Source: Candidatus Kosakonia sp. 282A-S69 (lineage in GTDB: Bacteria; Pseudomonadota; Gammaproteobacteria; Enterobacterales; Enterobacteriaceae). Taken from it: a stretch of 64,000 bases of DNA. Position numbers and translations under genes: made by a program. How positions within the stretch are numbered: position 1 is the first letter of the stretch; every line of letters begins with the position of its first letter. Positions 49,747 to 62,257 of the stretch are shown here, piece after piece. The stretch covers positions 1,488,073-1,552,072 of the forward strand of contig NZ_JAROAU010000003.1 in NCBI RefSeq assembly GCF_029433855.1. Reading direction: 5' to 3'. The notes beneath the pieces are model-generated. The model was not told the origin of the DNA. It ran no database searches and saw nothing but the letters and a program-made list of their open reading frames with translations.

Positions 49747-50337
49747 CTAATAGTCGATGCCGATCTGCGCTTTGATCCCTGCCTCGAAGGCATGTTTCAC
49801 TGGTCGCAACTCGCTGACGGTGTCCGCCACGTCGATAATGTCGCGATGGCAACCTCGTCCGGTAATGATCACCGTCTGCATTGGCGGGCGGTTTTGCAGG
49901 GCGGTTAACACCTTCTCCAGCGGCAAATAGTCGTACGCCACCATGTAGGTCAACTCATCCAGCAGCACCATATCCAGCGCCGGATCGGCGAGCATCCGCT
50001 CGGCATGCTGCCATGCTTCGAGGCAGGCGGCGGTATCGCTTTCGCGGTTTTGCGTGTCCCAGGTAAAGCCGGTGGCCATCACCTGAAACTCGACGCCCAG
50101 CGGCTCAAGCAGGTTACGCTCTCCGTTTGGCCAGGTGCCCTTAATAAACTGAATCACGCCTACCTTTTTACCATGCCCGACGGCGCGCGTGGCGGTGCCG
50201 AAGGCCGCAGTGGTTTTACCTTTGCCGTTGCCGGTGAAGACGATAACAATCCCGCGCTCATCCTGGGCGGCGGCGACCCGTGCGTCGACGCGCTCTTTTA
50301 CCCGCTGCTGGCGCTGCTGATAACGTTCGTCACTCAT
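49747..50337 (-). CDS. btuR: Cob(I)alamin adenosyltransferase
   Basis: CobA/BtuR, 196 residues, equal to E. coli. P-loop TGNGKGKTTAAFG near residue 35-47; adenosylates corrinoids for ethanolamine ammonia-lyase and other B12 enzymes. Its start overlaps the yciK stop by 4 nt, so the two are coupled. Confidence 0.95.
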   Translation of the reverse strand: MSDERYQQRQQRVKERVDARVAAAQDERGIVIVFTGNGKGKTTAAFGTATRAVGHGKKVGVIQFIKGTWPNGERNLLEPLGVEFQVMATGFTWDTQNRESDTAACLEAWQHAERMLADPALDMVLLDELTYMVAYDYLPLEKVLTALQNRPPMQTVIITGRGCHRDIIDVADTVSELRPVKHAFEAGIKAQIGIDY

Positions 50338-51089
50338 TGCGCGATACCCGGCTTGCGCCCCGGTTGCGCATCGAATGTCATGCCGGTTTTTCGGCGGCTG
50401 TCATCACCCATCAGCCACAAATAGAGCGGCATAATGTCGGCGGGGGTTTTAAGCTTCTGCGGATCTTCCGTCGGGAAGGCGCTGGCGCGCATGCTGGTGC
50501 GCGTTCCGCCGGGATTAATGCAGTTGACGCGCAGCCGGCTCTGGTACTCTTCGGCCAGCACCTGCATCATCCCTTCGGTGGCAAACTTCGACGTCGCATA
50601 CGCGCCCCAGTTAGCACGCCCCTGGCGACCGACGCTGGAGGAGGTAAAGACCAGCGAACCGCAGTCTGATTTGAGCAATAAAGGAAGCAGCGCCTGGGTG
50701 AGGTAGAACGTGGCATTAACGTTGACCTGCAACACTTCGTTCCAGACAGCCGGATCCTGCTCGCTCATCGGGCAGATGTCGCCGAGCAGCCCGGCGTTAT
50801 GCAGCACGCCATCCAGATGGGGTGTGGTTGTTGCGATTTCACTGGCGAGTTGCTGGCACGCTTCGGGGGTGCAGATGGACATATCGAGGATAAACCACTG
50901 CGCAGCCTGGCCTTCACTGTTCACCTGCTGTGCAACCTGGCGCAGTTTCTCTTCATTTCGACCCAGCAGAATCAGGCTGGCGCCGTGGCGGGCATAGGTT
51001 AATGCCGCCTCTTTTCCAATACCGTCGCTGGCACCGGTGACAAGAATGATGCGACCGTTTAGCAGGTCGCGTTTGGGCTGATAGTGCAC
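50334..51089 (-). CDS. yciK: SDR-family oxidoreductase YciK
   Basis: 251 residues, short-chain dehydrogenase. NAD(P)-binding GASDGIGKEAA (20-30), the NAG motif HNAGLLGD, and the catalytic S...YxxxK in SSSVGRQ...YATSK. Substrate unknown. Coupled to btuR. Confidence 0.92.
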   Translation of the reverse strand: MHYQPKRDLLNGRIILVTGASDGIGKEAALTYARHGASLILLGRNEEKLRQVAQQVNSEGQAAQWFILDMSICTPEACQQLASEIATTTPHLDGVLHNAGLLGDICPMSEQDPAVWNEVLQVNVNATFYLTQALLPLLLKSDCGSLVFTSSSVGRQGRANWGAYATSKFATEGMMQVLAEEYQSRLRVNCINPGGTRTSMRASAFPTEDPQKLKTPADIMPLYLWLMGDDSRRKTGMTFDAQPGRKPGIAQ

Positions 51090-51315
51090 TCTGTCTCCTC
51101 AGGCCGCAGCCTGTAATCACCTTCACGTGTTGGTTTTATGCCTTAAACGTCCGGCTATTTCAATCGGTGAAGGGGAGAGTTACACACCCTTTACCTTAAG
51201 GAGTGCTAAAAATTTCAGCAACATGGCGAAGCCGCCGCACGGTTGGCGCGAGACGCGCTCGTACGGCTCATGTACACTGAGCCGATTATTGAGTGAAGTC
51301 ACCGAGGTGGTATGC

Positions 51316-52362
51316 ATGGAATTACTCTCTGAATATGGTCTGTTTTTAGCCAAAGTCGCCACTGTGGTGGTTGCGGTAGCGATCGTGATGACGCTTATCA
51401 TCAATATGCGCCAGCGCAAACGTCAGCGCGGCGAGCTGAAGATCACCCGTTTGAATGAGCACTATAAAGAGATGCAGGAGGAGATGTCCGTCGGCCTGAT
51501 GGATGCTCACCAGCAGAAGCAGTGGCATAAGGCGCAGAAGAAAAAGCTGAAGGCAGATGCCAAGGCTGCGAAAGCGCAGGCGAAGGCGGGCGTGTCAAAA
51601 GAACCGGCTAAACCGCGTGTTTACGTGCTCGACTTTAAAGGCAGCATGGATGCCGGAGAGGTGCACGGCCTGCGCGAAGAGATCACCGCCGTGCTGAGCG
51701 TGGCAACGCCGAATGATCAGGTGCTGCTACGTCTGGAAAGCCCCGGCGGCGTGGTGCACGGCTACGGTCTGGCGGCCTCACAGCTGCAGCGCCTGCGCGA
51801 TAAGCAGATCCCGCTTACCGTTGCCGTGGATAAAGTTGCCGCCAGCGGCGGGTATATGATGGCCTGCGTGGCGGACAAAATTGTCGCCGCGCCGTTTTCC
51901 ATCATTGGCTCCATTGGCGTGGTGGCACAGGTTCCCAACTTCAACCGATTCCTGAAAAGCAAAGATATTGATATCGAACTGCATACCGCCGGGCAGTACA
52001 AGCGCACGCTGACGCTGCTGGGTGAGAACACGGAAGAGGGGCGGCAGAAGTTTCGTGAGAACCTCAATGAGACTCACGATCTCTTTAAAGGGTTTGTCAG
52101 CCAGATGCGACCGCAGCTTGATATTGAGCAGGTAGCGACCGGCGAGCACTGGTACGGTAGCCAGGCGCTGGAGAAGGGGCTGGTGGATGACGTCGGTACC
52201 AGCGATGAGCTATTACTGGGGCTGATTCAGGAGCATGAAGCGATCGGTGTGCGCTATCAACAGCGTAAAAAATTGCTGGAGCGCTTTACCGGTAGCGCAA
52301 CAGAAAGCGTCGACCATCTGCTGATGCGCTGGTGGCAGCGCGGGCAAAAACCGATGATGTAA
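51316..52362 (+). CDS. sohB: Putative S49 family protease SohB
   Basis: 348 residues with an N-terminal membrane helix (about 8-30), a coiled Lys/Ala-rich linker, and the S49 fold with ESPGGVVHGYG and DKVAASGGYMMACVADK, the second containing the catalytic Ser. Multicopy sohB suppresses degP loss in E. coli. The ATG at 51316 was chosen by conservation; an in-frame open region upstream is not coding. Confidence 0.93.
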   Translation: MELLSEYGLFLAKVATVVVAVAIVMTLIINMRQRKRQRGELKITRLNEHYKEMQEEMSVGLMDAHQQKQWHKAQKKKLKADAKAAKAQAKAGVSKEPAKPRVYVLDFKGSMDAGEVHGLREEITAVLSVATPNDQVLLRLESPGGVVHGYGLAASQLQRLRDKQIPLTVAVDKVAASGGYMMACVADKIVAAPFSIIGSIGVVAQVPNFNRFLKSKDIDIELHTAGQYKRTLTLLGENTEEGRQKFRENLNETHDLFKGFVSQMRPQLDIEQVATGEHWYGSQALEKGLVDDVGTSDELLLGLIQEHEAIGVRYQQRKKLLERFTGSATESVDHLLMRWWQRGQKPMM

Positions 52363-52364
52363 TC

Positions 52365-52394
52365 AAAAACGCGAGGCTCAGGCCTCGCGTTTTT
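52365..52394. terminator. Bidirectional terminator between sohB and yciN
   Basis: AAAAACGCGAGG...CCTCGCGTTTTT hairpin between convergent genes. Confidence 0.92.
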
Positions 52395-52396
52395 GG

Positions 52397-52648
52397 TTAA
52401 TCGATCAGGTGGTACTTTTCAGAAAGTTCATGGGCTAAATATTTGAACATATTGAATACCGCTGTGCTTTTCCCCGTCGGCAACCCTTGCTCATCCAGGT
52501 AGTACTCTCCGCTAAACACCAGCACGCCGTTGCGTTGGGTCACACCGGTGGCTTCAATGCCCGCCAAAGTGTCGTCATGATCGCGGATTAACTGATTTGC
52601 CAGCTCAAGCAGCGCCTGACGATCGATAGGCTGAGATGTCATGCTCAT
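52397..52648 (-). CDS. yciN: DUF2498 protein YciN
   Basis: 83 residues, the E. coli length, with the conserved [21 protein letters not shown] and [24 protein letters not shown]. Function unknown. The ATG at 52648 has AGGAGG close upstream; an ATG two codons later has better spacing and is also possible. Confidence 0.9.
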   Translation of the reverse strand: MSMTSQPIDRQALLELANQLIRDHDDTLAGIEATGVTQRNGVLVFSGEYYLDEQGLPTGKSTAVFNMFKYLAHELSEKYHLID

Positions 52649-53041
52649 TTTCCTCCTCCTCAATTTTTGTCGAAGTTTACCGCTGGTCGCGGTGAGGGGC
52701 AAATTTTCCCTTGTTTTGTGAGGGGTTTACGGACTCGCTAACCTGGCGCGATGCGTTTTTGCATGCTAATAAAGTTGCTTAACAAATTTTATCAGGTACA
52801 GTGTGACGCTTTCGTCAATCTGGCAACAGAATTGCTTGACATTCGACCGGATTATCGTCTTGCTATACCACGCTGATATGAAAAAGCCTGAAATCTCAGT
52901 CACCTGAATACCTCTATTCGCGTGGCCGGCGAGGTGAAAGGGTTGATATCCATTGACGCTGCCGCAATAGTGTCTGTTTATCAGTGGATGTGACGCAACA
53001 CGCGACGCATTTCCGGAAGAATACAATAGGTAAAGGTGAAT
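52649..53041 (+). other. topA upstream region
   Basis: 393 bp between the divergent yciN and topA starts. E. coli topA has several promoters (including sigma-32 and sigma-S types) here. No single one could be assigned by eye; no gene is present. Confidence 0.5.
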
Positions 53042-55639
53042 ATGGGTAAAGCTCTCGTTATCGTTGAGTCCCCGGCAAAAGCCAAAACGATCAATAAATA
53101 TCTCGGCAATGACTACGTGGTGAAATCCAGCGTGGGGCATATCCGTGATTTGCCGACCAGTGGCTCAGCACCTAAAAAGAGCGCAGACTCCACCGCCACC
53201 AAGCCGGCTAAGAAGCCTAAAAAGGATGAGCGGGGCGCGCTGGTCAATCGCATGGGCATTGACCCGTGGCACAACTGGGACGCGCATTATGAAGTGCTGC
53301 CCGGTAAAGAGAAGGTGGTTTCCGAGCTGAAATCCCTGGCTGAAAAAGCTGACCACATCTATCTCGCAACCGACCTTGACCGCGAAGGGGAAGCCATTGC
53401 ATGGCACCTGCGGGAAGTGATCGGCGGCGACGAAACACGTTACAGCCGTGTCGTGTTTAACGAAATTACCAAGAATGCGATTCGTCAGGCCTTTGAAACG
53501 CCTGGTGAGCTAAATATCGACCGTGTCAACGCCCAACAGGCGCGCCGCTTTATGGACCGCGTAGTGGGCTATATGGTCTCGCCGCTGCTGTGGAAAAAGA
53601 TCGCGCGTGGTTTGTCCGCAGGTCGAGTACAGTCCGTCGCGGTTCGCCTGGTGGTGGAGCGCGAGCGCGAAATCAAAGCGTTTGTTCCGGAAGAGTTCTG
53701 GGAAATTGACGCGGCGACGGCAACGCCGGGCGGCGATTCGCTGCCGCTGCAGGTGACCCACGAAGGGGACAAAGCCTTCCGTCCGGTAAACCGCGAGCAG
53801 ACGATGGCGGCGGTCAGCCTGCTGGAAAAAGCGCGCTATACCGTTATTGATCGTGAAGATAAGCCGACCAGCAGCAAGCCTGGCGCGCCGTTTATTACCT
53901 CCACGCTGCAGCAGGCCGCCAGTACGCGTCTTGGCTACGGCGTGAAGAAAACGATGATGATGGCTCAGCGACTTTATGAAGCGGGTTACATCACCTATAT
54001 GCGTACCGACTCCACCAACCTGAGCCAGGACGCGGTCAGCATGGTACGTAGCTATATCGGCGATAATTTTGGTAAAAAATATCTGCCAGAAAACGCCAAC
54101 CAGTACGCCAGCAAAGAGAACTCGCAGGAAGCGCACGAAGCGATTCGTCCTTCCGATGTGAATGTGCTCGCCGAATCGTTAAAAGATATGGAAGCGGACG
54201 CGCAGAAGCTCTATCAACTGATCTGGCGCCAGTTTGTCGCCTGTCAGATGACACCGGCGAAATATGACTCCACCACGCTCACGGTTGGCGCGGGTGATTT
54301 CCGCCTGAAAGCGCGTGGACGTATCCTGCGTTTCGATGGCTGGACGAAAGTGATGCCTGCACTGCGTAAGGGCGATGAAGATCGTACCCTGCCGGCGGTT
54401 AATAAAGGTGATGAGCTGACGCTGGTTGAACTGACACCTGCCCAGCACTTTACTAAACCCCCTGCGCGTTTTAGCGAAGCATCGCTGGTGAAAGAGCTGG
54501 AAAAACGCGGTATCGGCCGTCCGTCCACCTATGCGTCGATCATCTCGACCATTCAGGATCGCGGCTATGTGCGTGTTGAAAACCGCCGTTTCTACGCGGA
54601 AAAAATGGGTGAAATCGTCACCGATCGTCTGGAAGAGAACTTCCGTGAGCTGATGAACTACGACTTCACCGCGCAGATGGAAGATAGCCTCGACCGCGTT
54701 GCGAACCACGAAGCCGAATGGCGCAACGTGCTGGACAGCTTCTTTGGCGATTTCTCGCGTCAACTGGAGCAGGCTGAACAGGATCCGGAAGAGGGCGGCA
54801 TGCGCCCGAACCAGATGGTGCTGACCAGCATCGACTGCCCGACCTGCGGTCGCAAGATGGGTATTCGTACCGCCAGCACCGGCGTCTTCCTGGGTTGTTC
54901 AGGTTATGCGCTGCCGCCGAAAGAGCGCTGTAAAACCACCATCAACCTCATTCCGGAAAATGAAGTGCTCAACGTGCTGGAGGGTGACGACGCCGAAACC
55001 AACGCGCTGCGTGCTAAACGCCGCTGTCAGAAGTGCGGTACGGCGATGGACAGCTACCTGATCGATCCGAAACGCAAGCTGCATGTCTGCGGTAATAACC
55101 CGACCTGCGATGGCTACGAGATCGAAGAGGGCGAGTTCCGCATTAAGGGTTATGACGGTCCGATCGTTGAGTGTGAAAAGTGTGGGTCTGAAATGCATCT
55201 GAAGATGGGGCGTTTCGGTAAATATATGGCCTGTACCAACGACGATTGTAAAAATACGCGTAAAATCCTGCGCAATGGTGAAGTTGCGCCGCCGAAAGAA
55301 GATCCGGTGCCGCTGCCGGAGCTACCGTGCGAGAAATCAGACGCCTATTTCGTGCTGCGTGACGGTGCGGCGGGTGTCTTCCTCGCGGCTAACACCTTCC
55401 CGAAATCACGTGAAACCCGTGCGCCGCTGGTGGAAGAGCTCTATCGCTTCCGCGATCGCCTGCCGGAGAAGCTGCGCTATCTGGCCGATGCGCCGCAGGA
55501 AGATCCGAACGGCAATAAGACCATCGTGCGGTTTAGCCGTAAAACCAAGCAGCAGTATGTCGCCTCCGAGAAAGAGGGAAAAGCAACCGGCTGGTCCGCT
55601 TTTTATATCGACAACAAATGGACTGAAGCGAAAAAGTAA
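53042..55639 (+). CDS. topA: DNA topoisomerase I
   Basis: Type IA topoisomerase that relaxes negative supercoils. 865 residues, equal to E. coli. TOPRIM domain with [11 protein letters not shown] and the acidic DLDREGE, active-site Tyr319 in [10 protein letters not shown], and three C-terminal zinc-ribbon Cys4 motifs ([24 protein letters not shown]). The ATG at 53042 follows AGGTGAAT. Confidence 0.97.
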   Translation: MGKALVIVESPAKAKTINKYLGNDYVVKSSVGHIRDLPTSGSAPKKSADSTATKPAKKPKKDERGALVNRMGIDPWHNWDAHYEVLPGKEKVVSELKSLAEKADHIYLATDLDREGEAIAWHLREVIGGDETRYSRVVFNEITKNAIRQAFETPGELNIDRVNAQQARRFMDRVVGYMVSPLLWKKIARGLSAGRVQSVAVRLVVEREREIKAFVPEEFWEIDAATATPGGDSLPLQVTHEGDKAFRPVNREQTMAAVSLLEKARYTVIDREDKPTSSKPGAPFITSTLQQAASTRLGYGVKKTMMMAQRLYEAGYITYMRTDSTNLSQDAVSMVRSYIGDNFGKKYLPENANQYASKENSQEAHEAIRPSDVNVLAESLKDMEADAQKLYQLIWRQFVACQMTPAKYDSTTLTVGAGDFRLKARGRILRFDGWTKVMPALRKGDEDRTLPAVNKGDELTLVELTPAQHFTKPPARFSEASLVKELEKRGIGRPSTYASIISTIQDRGYVRVENRRFYAEKMGEIVTDRLEENFRELMNYDFTAQMEDSLDRVANHEAEWRNVLDSFFGDFSRQLEQAEQDPEEGGMRPNQMVLTSIDCPTCGRKMGIRTASTGVFLGCSGYALPPKERCKTTINLIPENEVLNVLEGDDAETNALRAKRRCQKCGTAMDSYLIDPKRKLHVCGNNPTCDGYEIEEGEFRIKGYDGPIVECEKCGSEMHLKMGRFGKYMACTNDDCKNTRKILRNGEVAPPKEDPVPLPELPCEKSDAYFVLRDGAAGVFLAANTFPKSRETRAPLVEELYRFRDRLPEKLRYLADAPQEDPNGNKTIVRFSRKTKQQYVASEKEGKATGWSAFYIDNKWTEAKK

Positions 55640-55659
55640 TCGCTATCAAGCACCTACCG

Positions 55660-55687
55660 AAAAGGGCCGGGTAATCCGGCCCTTTTT
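55660..55687 (+). terminator. topA terminator
   Basis: AAAAGGGCCGG-GTAAT-CCGGCCCTTTTT hairpin just after topA. Confidence 0.92.
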
Positions 55688-55753
55688 ATTCATCTGTTAT
55701 TATTCTTTGTTCCTCGCTATACACAGAAGCTATAAATGATATAGTGGTTATAG

Positions 55754-56794
<1,041 letters not shown>

Positions 56795-57142
56795 TACCGA
56801 GGGGTATCTTATTGCCCGAAAAGATACCCATAATGCCGTCTAAACCTAAATTAGAATTATCATCAACTCTGATAAAATCCCTTTGCAGAGTGATTGACGT
56901 CACATTTCAAATCCGCACCGTCTCTATTTTGCGACAAACATAGAAACTAAATAGCAACTCTGCAAATCCCTTACTTCAATTATTTATTTGTTGTCAAAAG
57001 ATTAAATATTTCTTTGGAAATGGTGAGTAAATTCACTGGATTTTCCGCTAAAGTTCTTTTAGGATTTGTCTCATCCCATGATTACTAATACCGATTGTTG
57101 GTGCACAGAATGATAAGCGATGTCGATTGTACGAGGTTAGCA
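56795..57142. other. cysB-ymiA intergenic region
   Basis: 348 bp, AT-rich, no gene or clear terminator seen. Presumably contains the promoter of ymiA-yciX. Confidence 0.5.
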
Positions 57143-57271
57143 ATGCCAACAGGAAGTGAAGAGCCGCAAAGGGACCCTGAGCTGAAGCGTAAAGCCTGGC
57201 TGGCGGTATTTCTTGGCTCTGCCTTGTTCTGGGCAGTGGTTGCGTTACTGGTCTGGAAATTTTGGGGGTAA
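57143..57271 (+). CDS. ymiA: Small membrane protein YmiA
   Basis: 42 residues with one transmembrane helix (LAVFLGSALFWAVVALLVW). E. coli YmiA begins four codons earlier (MRLAM); here that position is ACG, so the ATG at 57143, with GAGG 6 nt upstream, is the start. One base separates it from yciX. Confidence 0.8.
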   Translation: MPTGSEEPQRDPELKRKAWLAVFLGSALFWAVVALLVWKFWG

Positions 57272-57272
57272 A

Positions 57273-57443
57273 ATGGCGATAGCAAGTCGATGCGAACCCG
57301 TTAAGCGAGTGTGTCAGATTCATGACACGCCACCGAAAGCAAAAAACAAAGCGGTGACCGTTCTGCCGGCTTCCTGGAAGCTCACGCCGCAGCAGAAAGC
57401 TTTTATTGACGCCTTTGCTGAAGACGACATCAAAAAACAATAA
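57273..57443 (+). CDS. yciX: Small protein YciX
   Basis: 56 residues. C-terminal SWKLTPQQKAFIDAFAEDDIKKQ and PPKAKNKAVTVLPA are as in E. coli YciX. Start at 57273 with GGGGG 4 nt upstream, immediately after ymiA, so probably cotranslated. Function unknown. Confidence 0.75.
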   Translation: MAIASRCEPVKRVCQIHDTPPKAKNKAVTVLPASWKLTPQQKAFIDAFAEDDIKKQ

Positions 57444-57580
57444 ATATACCAGTAAGATCAATGTGGGGAATTATCCCGCTATTCATTGACGTGCTCTTTT
57501 GTACTCTTTAATTAATACGCAGCATAAATGAATTGAGTAAAAACTCAGTTTTGATGAATAGTTTCATGAGGTAAATTTTT

Positions 57581-57679
57581 ATGATTAATAACCTTGGTAT
57601 GAAATATTGGTCATGGCTTACAGCGTTCTCGGTTTCCGCCCTCGTCTGGGGTGAAGTGATCTGGCTGGCTCTGCAGTAA
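57581..57679 (+). CDS. ymiC: Small membrane protein YmiC
   Basis: 32 residues, MINNLGMKYWSWLTAF... with one hydrophobic helix to the end, matching E. coli YmiC (MINN..MKYWSW). GAGG lies 10 nt upstream of the ATG and a terminator follows at once. Function unknown. Confidence 0.75.
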   Translation: MINNLGMKYWSWLTAFSVSALVWGEVIWLALQ

Positions 57680-57686
57680 CGAATTG

Positions 57687-57713
57687 AAAAACCTCGCCTC
57701 GGCGGGGTTTTTT
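57687..57713 (+). terminator. ymiC terminator
   Basis: AACCTCGCC-TC-GGCGGGGTT stem (one T-G pair) and six T. Confidence 0.85.
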
Positions 57714-57862
57714 ATTATCCCCGTCTCATCCCCACCCGTAAGATTTTCCCTTTTGTAGCAATTTTAGGTGTTATCAAAACGTTACGATATGTTTGTGTTA
57801 TCTTTAATACAGACCCTGATAAGCATCAGGGTAAAGCTATCCCTGTTATAAAGGAGGAGCAC

Positions 57863-60538
57863 ATGTCGTCGACCCTACGCGAAGCCAGTAAGGACACGTT
57901 GCAGGCAGAGAACAAAACGTACCACTACTACAGCTTGCCGCTGGCTGCGAAACAACTTGGGGATATTTCGCGCTTACCGAAGTCCCTGAAAGTGTTACTT
58001 GAGAACCTGCTGCGCTGGCAGGATGGTGAATCTGTCACCGAAGAGGATATCCAGGCTCTGGCCGGCTGGCTTAAAAACGCCCATGCTGACCGGGAAATCG
58101 CCTATCGCCCGGCCAGGGTATTGATGCAGGATTTTACCGGCGTACCGGCTGTGGTTGACCTCGCCGCCATGCGCGAAGCGGTTAAACGCCTCGGCGGCGA
58201 TACCGCCAAAGTGAACCCGCTCTCACCGGTCGATCTGGTGATTGACCACTCGGTCACCGTTGACCACTTCGGTGATGATGACGCATTCGAAGAGAACGTG
58301 CGTCTGGAGATGGAGCGTAACCACGAGCGCTACGCTTTCTTACGCTGGGGCCAGCAAGCTTTTAGCCGCTTCAGCGTCGTGCCGCCGGGCACCGGTATTT
58401 GCCACCAGGTCAACCTCGAGTATCTGGGGAAAGCGGTCTGGAGCGAGTTGCAGGATAAAGAGTGGATCGCCTATCCGGACACGCTGGTCGGCACCGATTC
58501 GCATACCACCATGATCAATGGTCTCGGCGTGCTGGGCTGGGGTGTGGGCGGGATTGAGGCCGAAGCCGCGATGCTTGGTCAACCCGTATCGATGCTTATT
58601 CCCGATGTGGTCGGTTTCAAACTGACCGGCAAATTGAGTGAAGGCATTACTGCAACGGATCTCGTTCTCACCGTGACGCAAATGCTGCGTAAACATGGTG
58701 TGGTCGGCAAGTTTGTCGAGTTTTATGGCGACGGGCTGGACTCGCTGCCGCTGGCTGACCGCGCAACCATCGCCAACATGGCGCCAGAGTATGGTGCAAC
58801 CTGCGGCTTCTTCCCGATTGATAGCGTCACGCTCGGCTACATGCAACTGAGCGGGCGTAGCGATGAGCAGGTCGCGCTTGTTGAAGCCTACGCGAAAGCG
58901 CAGGGGATGTGGCGTAATCCGGGCGATGAGCCGGTCTTTACCAGTACCCTGGCGCTCGATATGGGCGATGTTGAGGCGAGCATCGCCGGGCCGAAGCGTC
59001 CGCAGGATCGCGTTACCCTCAATGAAGTGCCCAAAGCCTTTGCCGCCAGCACCGAGCTGGAACTTAACACTGCGCAGAAAGATCGCAAACCTGTCGTCTA
59101 TGTTCATAAAGGACATCAATATGAGCTGCCGGACGGGGCCGTCGTGATCGCCGCAATTACCTCCTGTACCAATACCTCTAACCCCAGCGTATTGATGGCG
59201 GCCGGCCTGCTGGCGAAGAAAGCTGTCACTCTCGGTCTGAAACGCCAGCCATGGGTGAAAGCCTCGCTGGCGCCGGGATCGAAAGTGGTCTCCGATTATC
59301 TGGCGCAGGCGCGCTTAACGCCCTATCTTGACGAACTGGGCTTTAACCTCGTCGGTTACGGCTGCACAACCTGTATCGGTAACTCCGGCCCGCTGCCGGA
59401 ACCTATCGAGCAGGCGATCCGCGAAGGCGATTTGACCGTTGGCGCGGTGCTGTCGGGTAACCGTAACTTCGAAGGGCGTATCCACCCGCTGGTGAAAACT
59501 AACTGGCTTGCCTCGCCGCCGCTGGTTGTCGCTTATGCGCTGGCCGGAAATATGAATATCAATCTTGCAACCGACCCGCTTGGTGTCGATCGCAAAGGCG
59601 ATCCGGTCTATCTGAAAGATATCTGGCCATCGAGCGCCGAAATCGCGCGCGCGGTTGAGCAGGTATCAACCGATATGTTCCGTAAAGAGTACGCGGAGGT
59701 GTTTGAAGGGACCGATGAGTGGAAATCGATCCAGGTTGAGCGCTCGGATACTTACAGCTGGCAGGATGACTCCACCTATATCCGGCTGTCCCCCTTCTTT
59801 GACGAGATGCTGGCGGAGCCGAAACCGGTTGAGGATATCCATGGTGCACGTATCCTCGCCATGCTGGGCGATTCGGTGACTACCGACCATATCTCACCTG
59901 CGGGAAGTATCAAAGCGGACAGCCCGGCTGGGCGTTATCTGCAAAGCCACGGCGTAGAGCGGGGCGATTTTAACTCCTACGGTTCGCGCCGCGGCAACCA
60001 TGAAGTGATGATGCGCGGGACCTTTGCCAATATCCGCATTCGTAATGAAATGGTTCCAGGCGTGGAGGGGGGGATGACGCGCCATCTGCCCGGCAGGGAA
60101 GTGATCTCTATCTATGACGCGGCGATGCGTTATCAGCAAGAGGGCACGCCGCTGGCGGTGATCGCCGGGAAAGAGTATGGCTCCGGCTCAAGCCGTGACT
60201 GGGCAGCGAAAGGGCCTCGTCTGCTGGGGATCCGCGTGGTCATTGCCGAATCGTTCGAACGTATTCACCGCTCGAACTTGATCGGTATGGGTATCCTGCC
60301 GCTGGAGTTCCCGCAGGGCGTGACGCGTAAGACGTTAGGCCTGACCGGGGAAGAGCGGCTGGACGTTGCCGATCTGCAGAATATCAAACCAGGCGGTGAA
60401 CTGCCGGTGACCTTAACGCGCGCCGATGGTTCGCAAGAGGTGATTCCATGCCGCTGCCGTATTGATACCTCGACAGAGCTGACCTACTACCGCAACGACG
60501 GTATCCTGCACTATGTTATCCGCAATATGCTCAACTAA
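57863..60538 (+). CDS. acnA: Aconitate hydratase A
   Basis: Stress- and stationary-phase aconitase, with an RNA-binding apo-form. 891 residues. The 4Fe-4S ligands Cys435 (SCTNTS), Cys501 and Cys504 ([10 protein letters not shown]) are in place. The C-terminal swivel domain has [22 protein letters not shown] lies before the start. Confidence 0.97.
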   Translation: MSSTLREASKDTLQAENKTYHYYSLPLAAKQLGDISRLPKSLKVLLENLLRWQDGESVTEEDIQALAGWLKNAHADREIAYRPARVLMQDFTGVPAVVDLAAMREAVKRLGGDTAKVNPLSPVDLVIDHSVTVDHFGDDDAFEENVRLEMERNHERYAFLRWGQQAFSRFSVVPPGTGICHQVNLEYLGKAVWSELQDKEWIAYPDTLVGTDSHTTMINGLGVLGWGVGGIEAEAAMLGQPVSMLIPDVVGFKLTGKLSEGITATDLVLTVTQMLRKHGVVGKFVEFYGDGLDSLPLADRATIANMAPEYGATCGFFPIDSVTLGYMQLSGRSDEQVALVEAYAKAQGMWRNPGDEPVFTSTLALDMGDVEASIAGPKRPQDRVTLNEVPKAFAASTELELNTAQKDRKPVVYVHKGHQYELPDGAVVIAAITSCTNTSNPSVLMAAGLLAKKAVTLGLKRQPWVKASLAPGSKVVSDYLAQARLTPYLDELGFNLVGYGCTTCIGNSGPLPEPIEQAIREGDLTVGAVLSGNRNFEGRIHPLVKTNWLASPPLVVAYALAGNMNINLATDPLGVDRKGDPVYLKDIWPSSAEIARAVEQVSTDMFRKEYAEVFEGTDEWKSIQVERSDTYSWQDDSTYIRLSPFFDEMLAEPKPVEDIHGARILAMLGDSVTTDHISPAGSIKADSPAGRYLQSHGVERGDFNSYGSRRGNHEVMMRGTFANIRIRNEMVPGVEGGMTRHLPGREVISIYDAAMRYQQEGTPLAVIAGKEYGSGSSRDWAAKGPRLLGIRVVIAESFERIHRSNLIGMGILPLEFPQGVTRKTLGLTGEERLDVADLQNIKPGGELPVTLTRADGSQEVIPCRCRIDTSTELTYYRNDGILHYVIRNMLN

Positions 60539-60540
60539 AC

Positions 60541-60570
60541 AAAAAGGCCTGCTTTTGCAGGCCTTTTTTA
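60541..60570. terminator. Bidirectional terminator between acnA and ribA
   Basis: AAAAAGGCCTGC-TTTT-GCAGGCCTTTTTT between convergent genes. Confidence 0.92.
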
Positions 60571-61158
60571 TCACTTCAGCAGGTGTCCCATTTTTTCCGC
60601 TTTAGTATCAAGATAGTGCTCATTCTCCGGATTGCGCCCCACAATCAGCGGCACGCGCTCGACGATGTTGATCCCGGCTTCGGTCAGAATCTCCACTTTC
60701 TTCGGGTTATTGGTCAGCAGACGCACTTCATCCACCGCCAGTAATTTGAACATATCGGCGCAGAGGGTGAAGTCACGCTCGTCGGCGGCAAAACCAAGCT
60801 GATGGTTTGCTTCAACGGTGTCATAGCCCTGATCCTGCAATGCATAGGCGCGAATCTTGTTCAGCAAGCCGATATTACGGCCCTCCTGCCGATGGTAGAC
60901 CAGGACACCGCGGCCCTCTTCAGCAATGTGATTGAGCGCTGCTTCAAGCTGGAAGCCGCAGTCGCAGCGCAGGCTGAACAGTGCATCGCCGGTTAAACAC
61001 TCGGAGTGGACACGTGCGAGAACGGGCAACTGCCCGGAAATATCACCATAGACCAGGGCCACATGATCCTGTCCGGTTGCCAGTTCTTCAAAACCCACCA
61101 TCAGGAAGTCGCCCCATGGGGTTGGCAGTTTGGCTTCTGCCACACGTTTAAGTTGCAT
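60571..61158 (-). CDS. ribA: GTP cyclohydrolase II
   Basis: First step of riboflavin synthesis, GTP to the pyrimidine triamine phosphate plus formate. 195 residues. Zinc ligands Cys54, Cys65 and Cys67 ([18 protein letters not shown]) and the GRNIGL and TNNPKK motifs are present. Confidence 0.97.
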   Translation of the reverse strand: MQLKRVAEAKLPTPWGDFLMVGFEELATGQDHVALVYGDISGQLPVLARVHSECLTGDALFSLRCDCGFQLEAALNHIAEEGRGVLVYHRQEGRNIGLLNKIRAYALQDQGYDTVEANHQLGFAADERDFTLCADMFKLLAVDEVRLLTNNPKKVEILTEAGINIVERVPLIVGRNPENEHYLDTKAEKMGHLLK

Positions 61159-61352
61159 GTAAATCTCCGGATTATTTGGGCGCAGCGCGCACCGTTAACC
61201 TGTAAATTTTCTGAATGGCGCCATTCTGCCACAAGGCCCCCATTGCCGCCTATATCTGAGCGGTCAATACCGCATAAACGCCCAAACGCGTCGTTTCAGC
61301 GAAACTGTCATTTTTCGGTTATGATTGTGTAACTTACGCACAAGGAGATGAG

Positions 61353-62117
61353 ATGCTGTCTATTGCTAAGCGAACGACCGCGGGCGCGGCGATTTTATTG
61401 ATTATGCCGCTGGCTGTCTGGATCTCTGGCTGGAGCTGGGAGCCCGGGCAAAACCACTGGTGGCTGCGCGTACTCTTCTGGATGACCGAAACGGTAACAC
61501 AACCCTGGGGCATTATCACGCACGTGGTGCTCTGCGCCTGGTTCCTGTGGTGCTTACGTTTTCGTCTGAAAGCCGCACTAATGCTCTTTGTGATCCTCGG
61601 TTGCGCGATTGTGGCCGGGCAGGGGGTGAAATCCTTCGTCAAGGGGCAGGTGCAGGAGCCGCGTCCCTTCGTCTTATGGCTGGAAAAAGAGCACTCCATC
61701 CCAACCGATCAGTTTTACAGCTTGAAACGTAAAGAGCGGGGCGCGCTGGTGAAAGAGCAACTCGCCAGCCAGCATGATATTCCCGGTTTTTTACGCCACC
61801 ACTGGCAAAAAGAGACCGGCTTTGCCTTCCCGTCTGGCCATACCATGTTTGCCGCCAGCTGGGCGCTGCTCGGCGTCGGGCTGCTGTGGCCACGCAGAAG
61901 GAGATGGACTATCGTGATTCTGCTCGCCTGGGCGACGAGTGTGATGGGCAGTCGTTTGTTGCTGGGCATGCACTGGCCGCGCGATTTAGCGGTAGCCACG
62001 CTTATCTCCTGGATTCTGGTCACGCTGGCGACATGGCTGGCGCAGCGCATCTGCGGGCCACTCACGCCGCCAGCGGAAGAGGTGCCGGAGATCGTCGAGC
62101 GTGACAGCGAGACTTGA
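61353..62117 (+). CDS. pgpB: Phosphatidylglycerophosphatase B
   Basis: PAP2-family membrane phosphatase acting on PGP, undecaprenyl-PP and other lipid phosphates. 254 residues, about six spans. Motifs C1 KGQVQEPRPF, C2 FPSGHTMFA and C3 GMHWPRD are complete. AAGGAGATG sits at the start. Confidence 0.95.
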   Translation: MLSIAKRTTAGAAILLIMPLAVWISGWSWEPGQNHWWLRVLFWMTETVTQPWGIITHVVLCAWFLWCLRFRLKAALMLFVILGCAIVAGQGVKSFVKGQVQEPRPFVLWLEKEHSIPTDQFYSLKRKERGALVKEQLASQHDIPGFLRHHWQKETGFAFPSGHTMFAASWALLGVGLLWPRRRRWTIVILLAWATSVMGSRLLLGMHWPRDLAVATLISWILVTLATWLAQRICGPLTPPAEEVPEIVERDSET

Positions 62118-62257
62118 TTTCCATCATTTCGCCCGCAAATCAGAAATTAACATTATGCATTTCCATTTCGCGGCGGGCGCTAAAATGGTAGTTTATAAGG
62201 CTTGTGGCAGTCAGTTGCACATAAATTCATCGCACGAACCACATAACGGGATGTAAT

